The notes below the pieces were generated by a model, which was given only the letters and a program-made list of their open reading frames with translations, made no database searches and was not told the origin of the DNA. The position numbers and the translations under genes were made by a program. Positions 1 through 11,948 of a DNA stretch of 64,000 bases are shown piece by piece (the stretch's first letter is position 1; every line of letters starts with the position of its first letter). Origin of the DNA: Microbotryum silenes-acaulis (taxonomy: Eukaryota > Basidiomycota > Microbotryomycetes > Microbotryales > Microbotryaceae). The DNA lies in NCBI GenBank assembly GCA_003665825.1, contig QPFY01000014.1, positions 496,001-560,000 of the forward strand, given 5' to 3'.

Positions 1-1102
1 TCCGTGTGACCTACTATCGTCAGAGTAGACAGCAAGTGGAGGCTTGCAGGTACGCGACTCATCGACCTTGCACTCGTTGCGATCGAGCTTGTACCCGACT
101 GCGCACGAGGTCGAGGTGATTCGGTCCGAGCACTTTGTCGCATGCGGGTCGAAGCAGCAGCCGGTATCTGATCGTAATGGCCCACATTACGTGGTGTAAT
201 CAGGGGATGTTGTACTTTTCGCAACCGATCATGAAAACTCACTATCGTCAGACACGACTGCGAGCGGGGCCTTGCACACGATGAGCCTGCAGGAGTTATT
301 CTTGAGCTGGTAGCCGGACTTGCACGCTGTCGAAGCTTGGGTATCGGAGCAAGCCGAAGCGTTCGGATCCAAGCAGCATCCATTTTCTACCAGAATGTGA
401 AGAAGAGGCGAGAAGAGTTCAGCTCACCTTCGGCTCAAAAGAAGGTGGTTCTCGGGTGACTAAATGGGCTTACGGTCTTGAGACAACACTTTGGGAGGAG
501 TGCAGGTGACTTTGACGCAGACCCGCTTGTCCGAAACAACGTAACCCTTCTTGCAGTCCAACGACTCTGTCGCAGTGCATTCCGACGCACCCTTGTCCTT
601 GCATCGCAAGCACCTTCGGCCTGGAGAAAGGGAAAGTGGCTCTTCAGTCTCTGGTTGAAGCCTGCAGGCTAGCGAAGGAACCGACCCAGATGCAGCCCAA
701 AGCTTACCATCGTCCGAGAGGTAGGTCGCACTCTCAATCTTGCACTTTGCGAGTTCGCATTTGCGGCCCTCGAGGTTACCGAGCTTGCACCTCAAAGGTC
801 CGTCCTTGTTGCAGGCCGAAGCATGCGGGAACGCCTTTGAGCAATCTTGACACCTGTTGGCTGGAAAGGGGGTGCGCACGCGAGGGTCAGCCTGGGAGCT
901 GGCGCAGTTGGTGTGGAGAGCAGTCAAAAAGTTTGAACTTACTTTTGGGATTCAGGAACTGACTGTTCGAGCACTTGGAGGCAGCACGAGCCTGCCCTTC
1001 CGAGGGGTCTCGGACGTGCAAGGCTTTGACGCCTGCGGCAGGGGCTGCCGAGGTGAGCTGAAGAGCCGCAGCGAGGACGGAAAGAGGGATGAGGAATTTC
1101 AT
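1..1102 (-). CDS. Secreted modular Cys-rich protein (5' part; continues past the window edge)
   Basis: The start at 1102 opens with a clear signal peptide (MKFLIPLSVLAAALQLTSA, then AAP). Exons are 1102-943, 860-474, 386-243 and 167-15, all joined in phase 1 at good GTAAGT, GTAAGC, GTGAGT and GTAGGT donors. The mature part is a string of Cys-rich modules. The last two visible ones are each one exon and share the pattern GCC-DP-A-CSD-TS-C-GY-L-C-CK-PLAV-SDD (core NGCCLDPNASACSD in exon 3, TGCCFDPHATKCSD in exon 4). Exon 2 holds more divergent copies (CQDCSKAFPHASAC, CTATESLDCKKGYV). No enzyme motif is visible. An extracellular or cell-wall role is inferred from the signal peptide and even Cys spacing. 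The 3' end lies outside the window, so the module number is unknown. Confidence 0.72.
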
Positions 1103-2281
1103 GAGGGGTGCGAGAGAAATGATGAATGGAAAGTGAAGTGAAGAAGAAGAAGAAGAGAAACAAGAGGCCACACAAAGTAGGCATGGGGACTTTGGGGTCA
1201 AAACCCAAGTGATCGACATCGCTATTCTATCCGGCCGGGATGAGAAGGGCAAGGCTCTCGTTGCACAGACGAGCTCGCAGATTGGCTGTGCCGAGCGACG
1301 TCTTCCGCTTTAAGACCATGGAATCAGTCTGGAAGAGGGATTCCCTCGGAAAAATACGAGGCCCGGATCCATTGTATCGGTCCCATTCGGAAAACGGTGA
1401 ACGGTACAGCCACTAATATGCGATCTTCTAGCCTGAGCCCCCAAAAACCATGACATCAGCTCTTCACAAGCATTGAAGCTACACAGCGTCCACACCGCTC
1501 CTGGCTCCAGCCGGCGCCGGCGGTGTGGGGGGGTGGGGGAGGTGAGTGTGTGCCTGCCCACGCGCGCGGGCCGTAATTGCGGAGTACACAAGGGTCATCG
1601 AGCCTAATAATGGTTGGTGGTGTTTGGTAACTAGTTCGCTCGCCCCTCGGTTTCGTTGCGGTCGGGCTTGCATCAGCGCGTCGTACCTGAGCGCCTGAGC
1701 ACTGGGCACTGTATCACCATTGCTGCCGGGCTCTGGGTCGGCGTGTAGTTTGCTGTTGAGGCCGTTGAGGTGAGCCTATACGTGCTTTGTTTGGTGGACT
1801 TTTCCCACTCGACGCAGCACCGCCCGACCCATGCGCTCCAACACCGAACAACTACACACCACCTCATCCAACAGGACACTACGCTCGGTCCTGCTGTGCG
1901 TACAACGTCTGGTCTCATCGAGTTGACTAACGCTACCCTACCCTGCTATCCGGAGGAGATTCGCCGTCGTAGAGGCTCTCCAACTCTCGCGAGGCCGAGG
2001 CGGTCCGTCCTCCAACCGGCCCCCACACGCAGAGTCGACCCGAGTGACCCAACGCTCCGCCGCCTTCCGACAGAGTTACATAGCCTTTGCATCCGCCACC
2101 TGGACACGAACAAGACTCACTGAACTGAACCCGTGCTTGTGGTGTCGGTCAACTAGATCCGTCTACTCGTAGGAGCTCACTCGTCAATCTTCTTGGGGCT
2201 CAAGACCGAACGAGATAAGCCCCCCACCTCGACGCCCAGCGACTTGACTCTGTCCTCGTTCGCGTATTCGACCCTTGAAGG
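1103..2281. other. Intergenic region between divergent genes
   Basis: About 1.2 kb separates the Cys-rich gene (-) from the paladin-like gene (+) and should hold both promoters. There is a G-rich stretch near 1525-1550. The reading frames here are short and lack conserved motifs, and I see no RNA gene or repeat. Confidence 0.5.
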
Positions 2282-5200
2282 ATGGAAGGTTCCGCTCCTT
2301 CGTTCCCGTCCCACGAGAGGAGATCTTCGACACCAAACGCATCCTTCGCCAAGCCGGGGCCACGCAAGGTCCGCTCCCCGTTCCTCTCGGCCTCCTCGCC
2401 TCGTACCCCACCTTGCCCCGTTCAGCTCGCGCGCATCACTTCGGACGATGTCGTCACGGCTTCCCCCAAAGAACGCAAGCAGCCGCTATCCGACCAGATG
2501 TCCCATCCTGAGCTGGGTCCCCGGCCTTCGTTGGATCATCTGCCCTCGGCTTCGACCGCGGCGACGAGCGACAAGGCCGGCGCACCTGCAATCGTCAAGC
2601 CGCTCAATCTGCTCAAATTGGCCTCGTCGGTCGTTCAATCCCGCAACGGATCGGTACTCAGTCGAGGATACATCGTCAAGCGTGATTACAGACCCGTCCA
2701 CGATGCCGCTTCCCCTTTGAGTGCGACGACTATGTCCACCCGACCCGATCAGATCCATCTCACGGGCGCCGACAACTTTCGGGGAGTCGACGACTGGGGC
2801 GTGTATGGGTTGGCTCAGCCGACCGAGACAGGCCTGAGGACGGTCCTATCCATGCTGAGGGCCCAAGACACACTCGTCGCGCCCACATCATCTGGCAGCG
2901 CCGCCGGCATCTCGAGTCTCCCCCACTTGCCCGTCAAGAGAAAAGGTCGTCACGTCGTCTGGTTTTGCACGAGGGAGGAGCCCATCATCTACTTGGGTTC
3001 ACAACCTTTCGTTCTCAGGGACGCCGCGCACCCGACCCGGACGTACTCAATTTCGGATCGAGCCGAAAATTTGGAAGAGATCGAGAAGCGCCTCAAGGTC
3101 GACATCCTCAAAGAGGCCCAGCGGTACGGGGGCGTCATCCTCGTGCAAGAGGAAGTTCGACCGCTCGAGATTGTCAACTCGTGGATCGCAGCCGATTCGG
3201 TCCGGACCGTGAGGGAGGTGTGGGAAGAGGTCATTGCGGCGGGGTACAACCTCACCTACCATCGGACACCCGTAACGGCTGACCAGTCGCCGGAGGACGG
3301 GTATCTCGATACGTATACGGAATTGATTAGGGACGTGCCGACGAGTAGCCTGCTCGTGTTCAACTGTGGTATTGGCGTCGTGAGGACGACGTTCGCCATG
3401 ACGACAGCCATCCTGGTCAGGAGGATGCAGAGACTCAAAGAAGGGCAATACGACTTGATCGACTCGCCGACTCGACCTCAAGATGTCATTGCAGAGTCGG
3501 GTGGCGGACTTTCGGTCACATCGGAAGGTCAGGTGCAGGACCCAAAAATGCTGGGCCTAGGCAAGGCGAGAAGCTTGTTGAAAGAGCGGAAAGACCAAGC
3601 CGAAAGGGACAAGAGTCTGTTGAGACTGATGACGGTCCTGCAGACGGGCTTGGCTACTAGACCAGCTGCCGGTGGTCAAGCCGCGATACTCGGTTTGCTG
3701 CTCGCTCAACCCCAGCTCTTGGAGAATCTGCGGTCAGTCCTAGCTCGAACCTTTGCGTCCACAGCCGAGAGGCTCGGGAGCTGAGCCCTCGTTAACCCTT
3801 GCAGAACGGCTCTGGTCGGCCAGTATGACCTCATCCTTTCGCTCCTCTCCGTCATCGACGACGCGCAGCACCTCAAGCAGGTCGTCGACACGGTTGTCGA
3901 TCGCCTCGACTTCAAAGTCAACCTGCGCGAATCCATCCTCGAGCATCGCATCCGATACGCTTCTCTGGCTCTAGTCGACAACCAACGTCCCTCCGCTTCT
4001 CACGAGCGAATGGGCAAAGCGCTGGCAGCGTTGGAGCGTTATTTCTTCTTGATCGCCTTTGCGGCCTTTATCAATGACGCTTTCAGCACTTCGTCGAGCC
4101 CGGTAGCTCAAAATGTCGGCGGGAAGCCGTCTACAGAACGTAGAATAGGCGCACCTCTCAAGTTCTCGATGTGGCTCAAGGAACGAACCGAAATTGGCAA
4201 AATGCTCGCCCGGCTGAAGAAGACGGGGCAAGGGCACTTTTGGGTCTTTTCACCCATCCAAGATTTGTCGGCGATCGCTCGGGGCGAAGCAGGGCAGCTC
4301 ACTTTGACCGATCACAACCTCCAGGTGGGAGGCGGTGGGCAACGCGGAGAAGGAGATTTAAGCGAGAAGTTGGCCCACGTGCAGCGCAAGGGGAACCAGG
4401 TCGTCGGCGACGAATGGGCGCAGCAGATTGTCAGGAACCGTGCCGGCATCATCTTGAGACCGGGGATGATCTTGAAGAACGACCAGTGGAGGATTGCAGC
4501 AGCCGATGCGCCGGCCGGTGACGATGCGAGTTCCTCCAATGCCGACTCCGGATCCACGATCCGGGGAGCGATCAACTTTCGCCGAGTCCCGAACTCCTCC
4601 CTCTACGGACTCTCACAGCCTTCGCAGGACGGCATCGTAAAGGTTTTGGAAGAGGTCCGTCAGGGTATGGTCGACCGCCAGGCGGCGATCGTGTGGATCA
4701 ATCTTCGCGAAGAGCCACTCGTCTACATCAACGGTACACCGTACGTCTTACGGCAGGAATCGATCAGTCTGCGCAACGTCAAGTCGTATGCGGGCATCTC
4801 GAGCACCCGCTTGGAGCTGCTCGAAGACCGACTCAAATCGGACATTCTGAGCGAGTTGAAGCTCTTCGATGGGCGGTTACTGCTACACACCGAAGAAGGG
4901 GACGGGTCGGTCCACCCCGTTTGGGAGGTCGTGCAGGAACCCTTCAAGCCCTCCGTCAAGACGCTGCGCGAGATCTTTACCGAGTTGCAGCACGACGACG
5001 AGAGGCGGGCCCTGGTCGGCCCAGCGTTCGAATTCATGCGCATCCCGATCACGGCCGAACGACCACCTCATTTCCAAGATGTGCAAGAAATCGTCGAGAT
5101 CGTGGCCCGCCTACCTGTCGACGAGACGGCCGTGATCGTCAATTGCCAGCTCGGGCGAGGGCGGTCGACGCGGGCTCAGATCATCATCACGCTGGTGCAA

Positions 5201-7555
5201 AAGTGGATGCGATCGAAAGGGCAAGGGTGGCCCAGCCATGGCGCCAGATCGACGCGGTACTCGTATACCGTCATAAACAACTTGCTGCGCACCATTCGCT
5301 CGGGTCAAGAAGTCAAGACCGCGGTCGACGAAGCGATCGATGCGTGTCGAGAGACGTACGATTTGCTGGATTCGATCGAAGACGCGAGACAACAGGCCGA
5401 GGATGCCAAGGATCAGCCCGAGTTGCGCAACAAGTTCATCGCCAAAGGTCTACAAAGTCTAAGGTGGGGACGAACAGAGGAGGCCTCGCACTTTTCGAGA
5501 CCTTGAACTGACTCTTCCTTGTCGACACTCCAGGTCATACTATTTCTTGATCATCTTTTCATCGTTCCTCAACGAATGCAAAGCCGAGACATGGAACGAG
5601 CTCCGTTCCTCGGCGAACTCGTACGAGGCCTGGGTTCAAGAGCGACCGGTGTTCAAGACGATCGAAAGGGAACTCGATTCGGCGGGCATTGAGGCTCTGA
5701 TGCCTTTGGAGAAACCTGTCGGAGGTACCGAGGGCCACGCTCTGAGCGACGAGGTCGAGGCTTTCGTGGCCAAACGGTCGGGGAGAATCTTGTCGGCGTT
5801 CACGCTGCTCAAGTCGGATTTCTTCGTGGGTGTACCTTCAAGTTCGTATCTAAAGACCACCGTCCTGACACCGCGTTCTCTAACCCGCAGTCTGGTCTGC
5901 AAAAAATGTCTCTGCCCGAGCGCGTCGAAGGCGCTCCCAATTTCCGCCGCGTCCGCCTTTCGCTCGACACCTCCTCGGACCAGTCAAGAGATTTGACGGG
6001 CTCGGTTTGCGTCGACCCTTCGACTCCGTTGGTGTATGGGTCGGGTATGCCTACAGTCGAAGGTTTACGACGGGCACTGGACAGGATGGGGGCCAAAGAG
6101 AAGCCGATCGTTTGGACGTCGATGAGGGAGGAGCCCGTGATCTGTGAGTTTGAACTGAGCTAGTATATAGTGAGGCCTGCGACCGTGCTCACTGGTATGT
6201 GTCGCGATGTTCCCCCGTAACAGATGTCAGCGGGGGACGACCCCACGTCCTGCGCCTCATCGACGAACCCCTAGAGAACGTCATCACGACAGGCGTGACA
6301 GCGGCAACGGTCGAGGCGATGGAAGTCGCCCTGCAACTCGATTTGCGTAAAGAAGCCGAGGAGAACGACGGCAAGATCCTATTACACGACGAGGTGGCGG
6401 AAAACGGAAACTTTATCGTCACGGCCGTCTGGGAGTCGGTGTACCACAACGAGTTGAGTGGAGCGACCACATCCAATCCGTGACTCTCATGCCATGTTTG
6501 CTTATACTCAGCCTGGTTCACAGTATCCTGACGCCTAAGGAAGTCTTCGCACTCATGCGTCAAGAAGGGTTCCAGGTCGACTACGAACGGCTGCCCGTCA
6601 CGGACGAGCAAGCGCCGTTGGCGGGCGTGTACACTCGATTGGAGCAGCGCGTCATCTCTGGAGTGAACACAGATGCCAACTTTGTGTTCAATTGTCAGAT
6701 GGTAAGTGATCCATGCCGTGATTGTCTGAAACGGGGCTCGAAATCCCCACTAATCTGATCCTGTGTCTCCTTCCGCAGGGCCGTGGAAGAACGACAACCG
6801 GGATGTCAGTCCTTATGAAGGACAGTCTCCATGTTGTCGCGCCGCTGACAGCGAAAGTTACCGACGATGTACAGGGTCGCGGCAACGCTGGTGTACAACA
6901 TCCTCTTCGACGACTCGCTCGCATCCTCACACCTCACGGGATCAATCTTACTCGAGGCCCCAAACGGCGCGAACGATCCCGAGATCTCTGTCACGTGGGA
7001 CGGTCACGAATCGGATCCTTACATCTCCGGCGAGTACAAGATTGTGCTTCAGCTCGTGTCGCTCTTGCAGTACGGCAAGCTAGCCAAGAAGCTTGTCGAT
7101 CGCGCCATCGAGTCAGTACCACATCATCAACGAACGGGCATGTTCTCATGTGACTGACATACTCCCCTCCCACGGTCTTACAGTGCATGTGAGGGAGTCC
7201 AGAACCTGCGCAAAGCCGTGTATGACTTCAAGCTTCGCGCCGAGGCGTCGGACGAGGGTTCAAAGAAGCACCGCAAAATCTTTGGCGTTGCGGTCAACTA
7301 CTTATACCGGTGCGTCCATCGGCCACTGATCTGCCGCGCCTCTGCCAGTGCTGACTGAACGCGTTTTATTAAATGCCCATGATGTCCAAAAGCTACGCGA
7401 GCTTAATTGTGTTTGCCAGCTATCTACTGGAAAAGGTTGTCGAGGACGAAGATACCCATGGCGAGTCCTCGATGCAGGCGGGTCAATCGTTCAATGCCTG
7501 GTTGGCCGAGCGGAGGGAAATTTCATCTGTACTTTCCAGAAGATCGTTGGAGTAG
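2282..7555 (+). CDS. Paladin / PTP-like phytase family protein with three phosphatase-like repeats
   Basis: Ten exons give about 1537 codons: 2282-3732, 3805-5463, 5534-5825, 5891-6143, 6224-6440, 6512-6701, 6779-6804, 6875-7111, 7184-7309 and 7393-7555. All phases close; exon 6 could instead begin at 6524, which removes four residues. Three PTPlike_phytase-type units each carry a CX5R signature: NCGIGVVRTT in exon 1, NCQLGRGRST in exon 2, and NCQMGRGRTTTG split between exons 6 and 7. Each is preceded by a REEP motif (TREEPIIYLG, LREEPLVYIN, MREEPVIYVS), typical of paladin (PALD1) and its fungal relatives. The N-terminal 90 residues are Ser/Pro-rich and low complexity. The family acts on phosphoinositides or inositol phosphates, or as a signalling pseudophosphatase; activity here is not shown. 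The 26-nt exon 7 supplies the Arg of the third site. Confidence 0.88.
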
Positions 7556-7579
7556 TAAAGCATATTTGCAGTATGTACA

Positions 7580-8179
7580 TTATGTACCGCTTTGGCGATG
7601 TATTCCCGCCCTTGCTTGAGCTCCCTGTAGTGATGCAGCAATGTCGACTTGGTCATCGAAGCCCGGGCCGTTTCGAAATTGCTGCTCTTGCCAGTAGCGA
7701 GGGTTGTACCCCAGTGCACCTCGATCGGCGAGGCCTTGTCCGTCTATTTGGTAAGATGGAACGCTGTCTTGTCTTCCTTGCTGGTGGCCTATGGACGAGC
7801 CACAGGCAACGCAGATGCCACCTGTCGCTTGGCGAACGGAACGAAGCAAATCCGTGCTCTTGACGATTTCTCGAGCTGGCTCGGCCGGGACGACCAAGGT
7901 GGTGCCATCTCTTTCGACAGTGAGGTTGTAGTAGATACCGGTGTTGTTGAGGCAATCGAGAAATTGGTTCGCCGTGGTGATGTTCAAAGGTAGTCGATCA
8001 GGAGGCGGGGGGCCCAAGTCGGCATTGTCCTCACCGGAGTCGGAAGGGGTTTCCGGGTCCCCGTAGGGCGTGTAGGAACCATAAGGCCAGGTCGAGCCGA
8101 AGGGGAGAGTGCTGCCACTGACGCAGATGATTTGAATGCTCAGTAGGAGTAGCCGGAGCACCGATGTGTTGACATGCAT
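7580..8179 (-). CDS. Small secreted protein, family not recognised
   Basis: A 199-codon frame starts at 8179 with a good signal peptide (MHVNTSVLRLLLLSIQIICV, cleavage near SGS), then a Pro/Tyr/Gly-rich stretch (GSTWPYGSYTPYGDPETP) and a more compact part with N-glycosylation sequons (NITT, NNTG, NLTV). An in-frame ATG 23 codons upstream exists, but 8179 places the signal peptide at the N-terminus. It is convergent with the paladin-like gene, leaving only 24 bp between stop codons. The C-terminal third is Gln/Gly/Arg-rich and could be an unspliced intron or a wrong frame, so the 3' end is less certain than the start. No catalytic motif is visible. Confidence 0.45.
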   Translation of the reverse strand: MHVNTSVLRLLLLSIQIICVSGSTLPFGSTWPYGSYTPYGDPETPSDSGEDNADLGPPPPDRLPLNITTANQFLDCLNNTGIYYNLTVERDGTTLVVPAEPAREIVKSTDLLRSVRQATGGICVACGSSIGHQQGRQDSVPSYQIDGQGLADRGALGYNPRYWQEQQFRNGPGFDDQVDIAASLQGAQARAGIHRQSGT

Positions 8180-8634
8180 CTCAGGGCATGGATCGAAGGG
8201 GATCTGAAGGCGCGGTTGGACAGGTCGATGATTTGAGTCAACACTCAACGGGTCGGATATGAAGAGTCAAGACGGCTTCCTCGCAGTGACGAGCGGCGAG
8301 TCAGCCTGGAGTCGACCTGGGCTTGAGGCCACTAGTATACCTATTACTGCAGCGATTGAAAGCTTAGGCACAGAAAGCTAACTGAAATAATACGCCTGGT
8401 TCGAGGACCCTGGGTAGCAGTCTCATTTACTGGTGCCTCACTCTTCTTGAACCGGTCGGCACTGCCACTGTGTGCTTTCCGCTCCGGCGGGCCGCGGGCA
8501 ATTTATCATCGGGTCCAATTTGTGATCGGCGGCCTTCGCTCGCGAGCTCCGCTTCCCCGCTCTCTTATGACTTTTAACTTCGCGCCGTCACCTCGTCAAT
8601 AACGCTCTAATCACCACTCGCACGCACTAACAGT
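8180..8634. other. Divergent promoter region
   Basis: A 455-bp spacer between the secreted protein gene (-) and the DNA glycosylase gene (+). I see no ORF, repeat or RNA gene. The stretch just before 8635 is A/C-rich, as expected for a fungal 5' leader. Confidence 0.4.
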
Positions 8635-10189
8635 ATGCTCACGCGTGCTAGAACTCAGCCCTTGGTGGCTCCCCTAACGCCACCCAAAGCAATTCGTAGT
8701 GGGAGCAAGCGTGTCTCGCTGTCCACGAATGTCATCACACCGCTTGCCACCCCACGGACCCCACCGCCTTCGGCTCGTAAGCGTCGCAAGACCGAAGACC
8801 CTCCCACTGCAGCACCAAACAATAATATGGGATCCGTGCCCGCTGCTCGAGAAGAAGTTTCGACGGTGTTGCTACACCCGCCTTTGGCATTCTCGTTCGA
8901 GGAGGCCACAGCACACCTGCACTCGATCGATCAGCGCTGGGGTCCGGTCATTCAGTCCTTGCGGTGCAAGCCATTCCAGCCTTCGGAAGCAGAGAATCTC
9001 TTTGATCCATTCAGATCCCTGGTGAGTTTGAACCATTGCCTACTTTATCGCTCCCATTTTCCCCATGCATGAATTTCTGACAAAATGTTACTTGCCGGAT
9101 GCGCTTGGGCACGCAGGTCAGCTCCATCATTGGCCAGCAAGTGTCATGGCTCGCCGCTCGATCGATCGTCCACAAATTTCAGCGCGTCTTCTACCCTACT
9201 TTGCCAGAGAAGCTCGAGCGGCCCCAGGCAGGTCTTGAGACCGAAGAAGAGCTGAGGCAACGTACTTCGCCCTTCCCGACCCCGCAGCAAGTCATCGATC
9301 TGCCGAACCGCACGGAAACCTTGCGCGCGGCCGGCTTGAGCGGGCGAAAGGTCGAATACGTCGTCGAACTGTCGGAAAGGTTCGTCGATGGTCGACTGAA
9401 TGCCAAGGAGCTATGGTCGATGGACGATGAAAAAGAAGTAGAGCGAACGCTTGTCGCTTGTCGAGGGATCGGCGTGTGGACGGCCCACATGTTTCAAATA
9501 TTCTCGATGAAGAGGCCGAACGTCATCCCCGTGGGTGACTTGGGTGAGCGGAATTTGATGACTATCGATGTCCTTCCAAATCATGTTTAGGCTAACTAGG
9601 TGACGTATCGTTTCACTCGATTAGGCATCCAGAAAGCGCTGTGCAAGTGGTATTCGTCGGACCCGTTCACGCCGCCACTCTTACACCCGAAGAAGCTTTC
9701 CGGCGCAGATCCTTCAACTCCCAAGCCCGAGCTCGAGGCCGAGTCCACGGCTGCCCTTCTTTCACTGCCAGTGACTCCAGCTTCTCCTAGCATCAGCTCC
9801 GGTAGAGTGCCTGCAGATGCGTCAACCCCTTTCGAAACGCCCAAGAAACAGCCGGTCAAACTCGAAGAGGCTTATCCGAGTCCCGGAGCGACCCCCCTCA
9901 GAGTGTTGGCAGCTCCCATCACCACACCGTTCGTCTTTCCTCCAACGACCTCGGGCTTGACTCCATCAATCCTGAAGACGCGTCTGGCCGGCAAAAAGAT
10001 AAAGTGCGTCGGTTCCCCTTCACTTTCCTCACTCGGGAGTCCATTGTGCGTGATATGCTGATGCCGCGCCTTGGACCTCGCAGGGGAGCATACTTGACTC
10101 CACAGGAAGTGCGAGAGCTGTGTCAGCCTTGGGAACCGTATTGTAGTGTCGCCATGTGGTATCTTTGGGCTGTCCTGTCCGATGTCTGA
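8635..10189 (+). CDS. MAG1: DNA-3-methyladenine glycosylase (AlkA/Mag1 family, HhH-GPD)
   Basis: It removes alkylated purines (3-methyladenine type) to start base excision repair in the nucleus. Four exons join in frame: 8635-9021, 9117-9543, 9625-10003 and 10084-10189. After a basic, Thr/Pro-rich N-terminus (SARKRRKTED, a possible nuclear localisation signal) comes the glycosylase fold: IIGQQVSWLAARSI, a helix-hairpin-helix with ACRGIGVWTAHMFQIF, and the catalytic Asp in VPVGDLGIQKAL, whose codons span intron 2. Between this and the C-terminal WEPYCSVAMWYLW motif, conserved in AlkA-type enzymes, lies an insert of over 100 residues rich in Pro, Ser and Thr. That insert is long for the family and probably a disordered loop. 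The neighbouring kinase gene is convergent. Confidence 0.9.
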
Positions 10190-10290
10190 GTAATATACCG
10201 ATTGAGCTTGATCGAAGCTATCCGTTTGTTTCCGATTCCGAAGAATAAGTAGTTTGTACAGCAATAGTATCTACACGAAAAGTTGAATCA

Positions 10291-11948
10291 TCATCGCAGT
10301 CTGGCAATGACTGCCTCGGTAGAAGTAATGACCTGGTGGATATCAGGCCTCTGCTTCGGGTCGACCTTCAACATCATCCTAATCAAGTCTCTGAACCCTT
10401 CCGAATGCCGACCTTCGCTTGATCGAGGAAAGTCGTACTTGCCGTTCATGACGGCCATCGCGATCGAGCCACCATGTTCGGACTGCTGTGTCGTTTCGAA
10501 CGGGCTGGTTCCGTACGCCATCGCGAACAACGTCGCACCGAGGGACCAGATGTCGACTTTTTCGTCCAGTGTGATCCCCGTCTTGACGTCGAAGAGCTCG
10601 GGGGCTCGAAACGGCATCGAGCAGTGCTCAGCGGCGAGGTCCTGTTGGAGTAAAGCGATTTGTCGATTCGGGATGGGGATGCGAGCGGGCAAGGCGGAAC
10701 CAAAGTCCATGAGGATCGGTCGCGAGTCGTCGGTTAGCATAATATTGGCCTGCGTGATCCACAAGCAACGGAACCGTTAGCAAGGCGTCAAGACGGGGGC
10801 GTTGAGTATGCTCGCTGCATGGCAGACTCACGGGTTTGATATCTCGATGTGCCCAAGGCTCGACGCCGTTGGTCGCGCCGCCACTCTTCTTCCCCGAAGC
10901 CGTGCCCAGCTTTCCCAGCGCCTCCGTCGAATCACCGAGACCAGGAAGGCCCGAATCCTCCCGTTCCTGTACGACGGCGCCCTTGATCGCTTCGACACCG
11001 CCGATCAGGGCCTGCCCCTCCGTTTCTTCGCCAGCTCGAACAAGACCTTCGTCCTCTTCGTCCCCGTCCTCTTCGTCTTCCGTATTCGTTGTCTGACGCG
11101 ACATGGAGCTCGTGGGTGGGTACGACGAAGGGTCATTCACCGACGCCGAAGACGAGGATGAAGGATCTGCGGCGGCCGAGGACGAGCGGGACGGCGTGTA
11201 TGTATGCATCGCTCGTACGGCCAAGCACGTGCCGAGAAACAGCTGCAGTGTGTCCAATTCGGTCGAATGCGATCCGTTAACTGCGTTAGAGGTGATGATG
11301 TCCTGACATCTGCGAGACCACAATCCGAAAAGGTGAGCTCCGATTTTTCGCTCGAGGCAGGCTCGAGCCAGTCGACTCACGTTCCCTTTTGGTAGAAGGG
11401 CAGGAACAGGTAGATAATCTTGGATCCGTCGGGGTCTTCGGGGTCTTGAACGACACATGAATCGAGGCAGCGAATGATGTTGGGGTGCCGGAAGCGCTTG
11501 TACGCCTCGACCTCTTTCAGCGCCTGCTGTACCGAATCCGACCCCACCGGGCAGCGTATCTTTTTTAGCGCGAATAGGCGCGACGAGGTGAGATCCTGAG
11601 CTAGGTAGACCTGTGAGCCGGATAGGCGTAGCAGAGTAGGGCCCAGAGGAGCGCGACGTTCAGTGAGGTTGACACGTGAGCTGTCGCGCCGAAGACGACG
11701 TGGTCTTCGCGACGGAGGAAAGGAGGGTTGCGCACATATGAGAAGCCTCCTTCGCCGAGTAATTTGATGATCTTAAACGAGCGTCCATTCAGCTTCAGTG
11801 TCGCGTCTGTTGCCGCCCACCAACAGGCTTGTGAGTAACGCTGGTGCGACGTTGCGCAACGCGTCGAGGCGCAGGTTGTGAGCTCGGACTGACCTTGCTG
11901 GCAGAAGCACGATGTGAGGGCGTAGAACGTGTCCTTGAGCTGGTCCAT
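10291..11948 (-). CDS. ENV7: Env7/STK16-type (NAK family) protein kinase
   Basis: Five exons: 11948-11894, 11806-11736, 11610-11381, 11309-10832 and 10749-10291, giving 430 residues. Kinase landmarks are the glycine loop LLGEGGFSYVYLAQ, the VAIK-type Lys in FALKKI, the helix C Glu in ALKEVEAYKRFRHPNI, HRDIKPANIML, DFGSA (with a Ser after DFG, as in the NAK family), a CSMPFRAPELF activation segment and DIWSLGATLFAMAYG. Yeast Env7 is a palmitoylated vacuolar membrane kinase regulating fusion, and STK16 is its human relative. The N-terminal SCFCQQ could carry the lipid-modified Cys, by analogy only. Unusual is an insert of about 95 residues between VRAMH and HRDIKP, made of Ser-rich and then acidic runs (DEEDGDEEDEG), where STK16 has a short loop. 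Confidence 0.85.
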
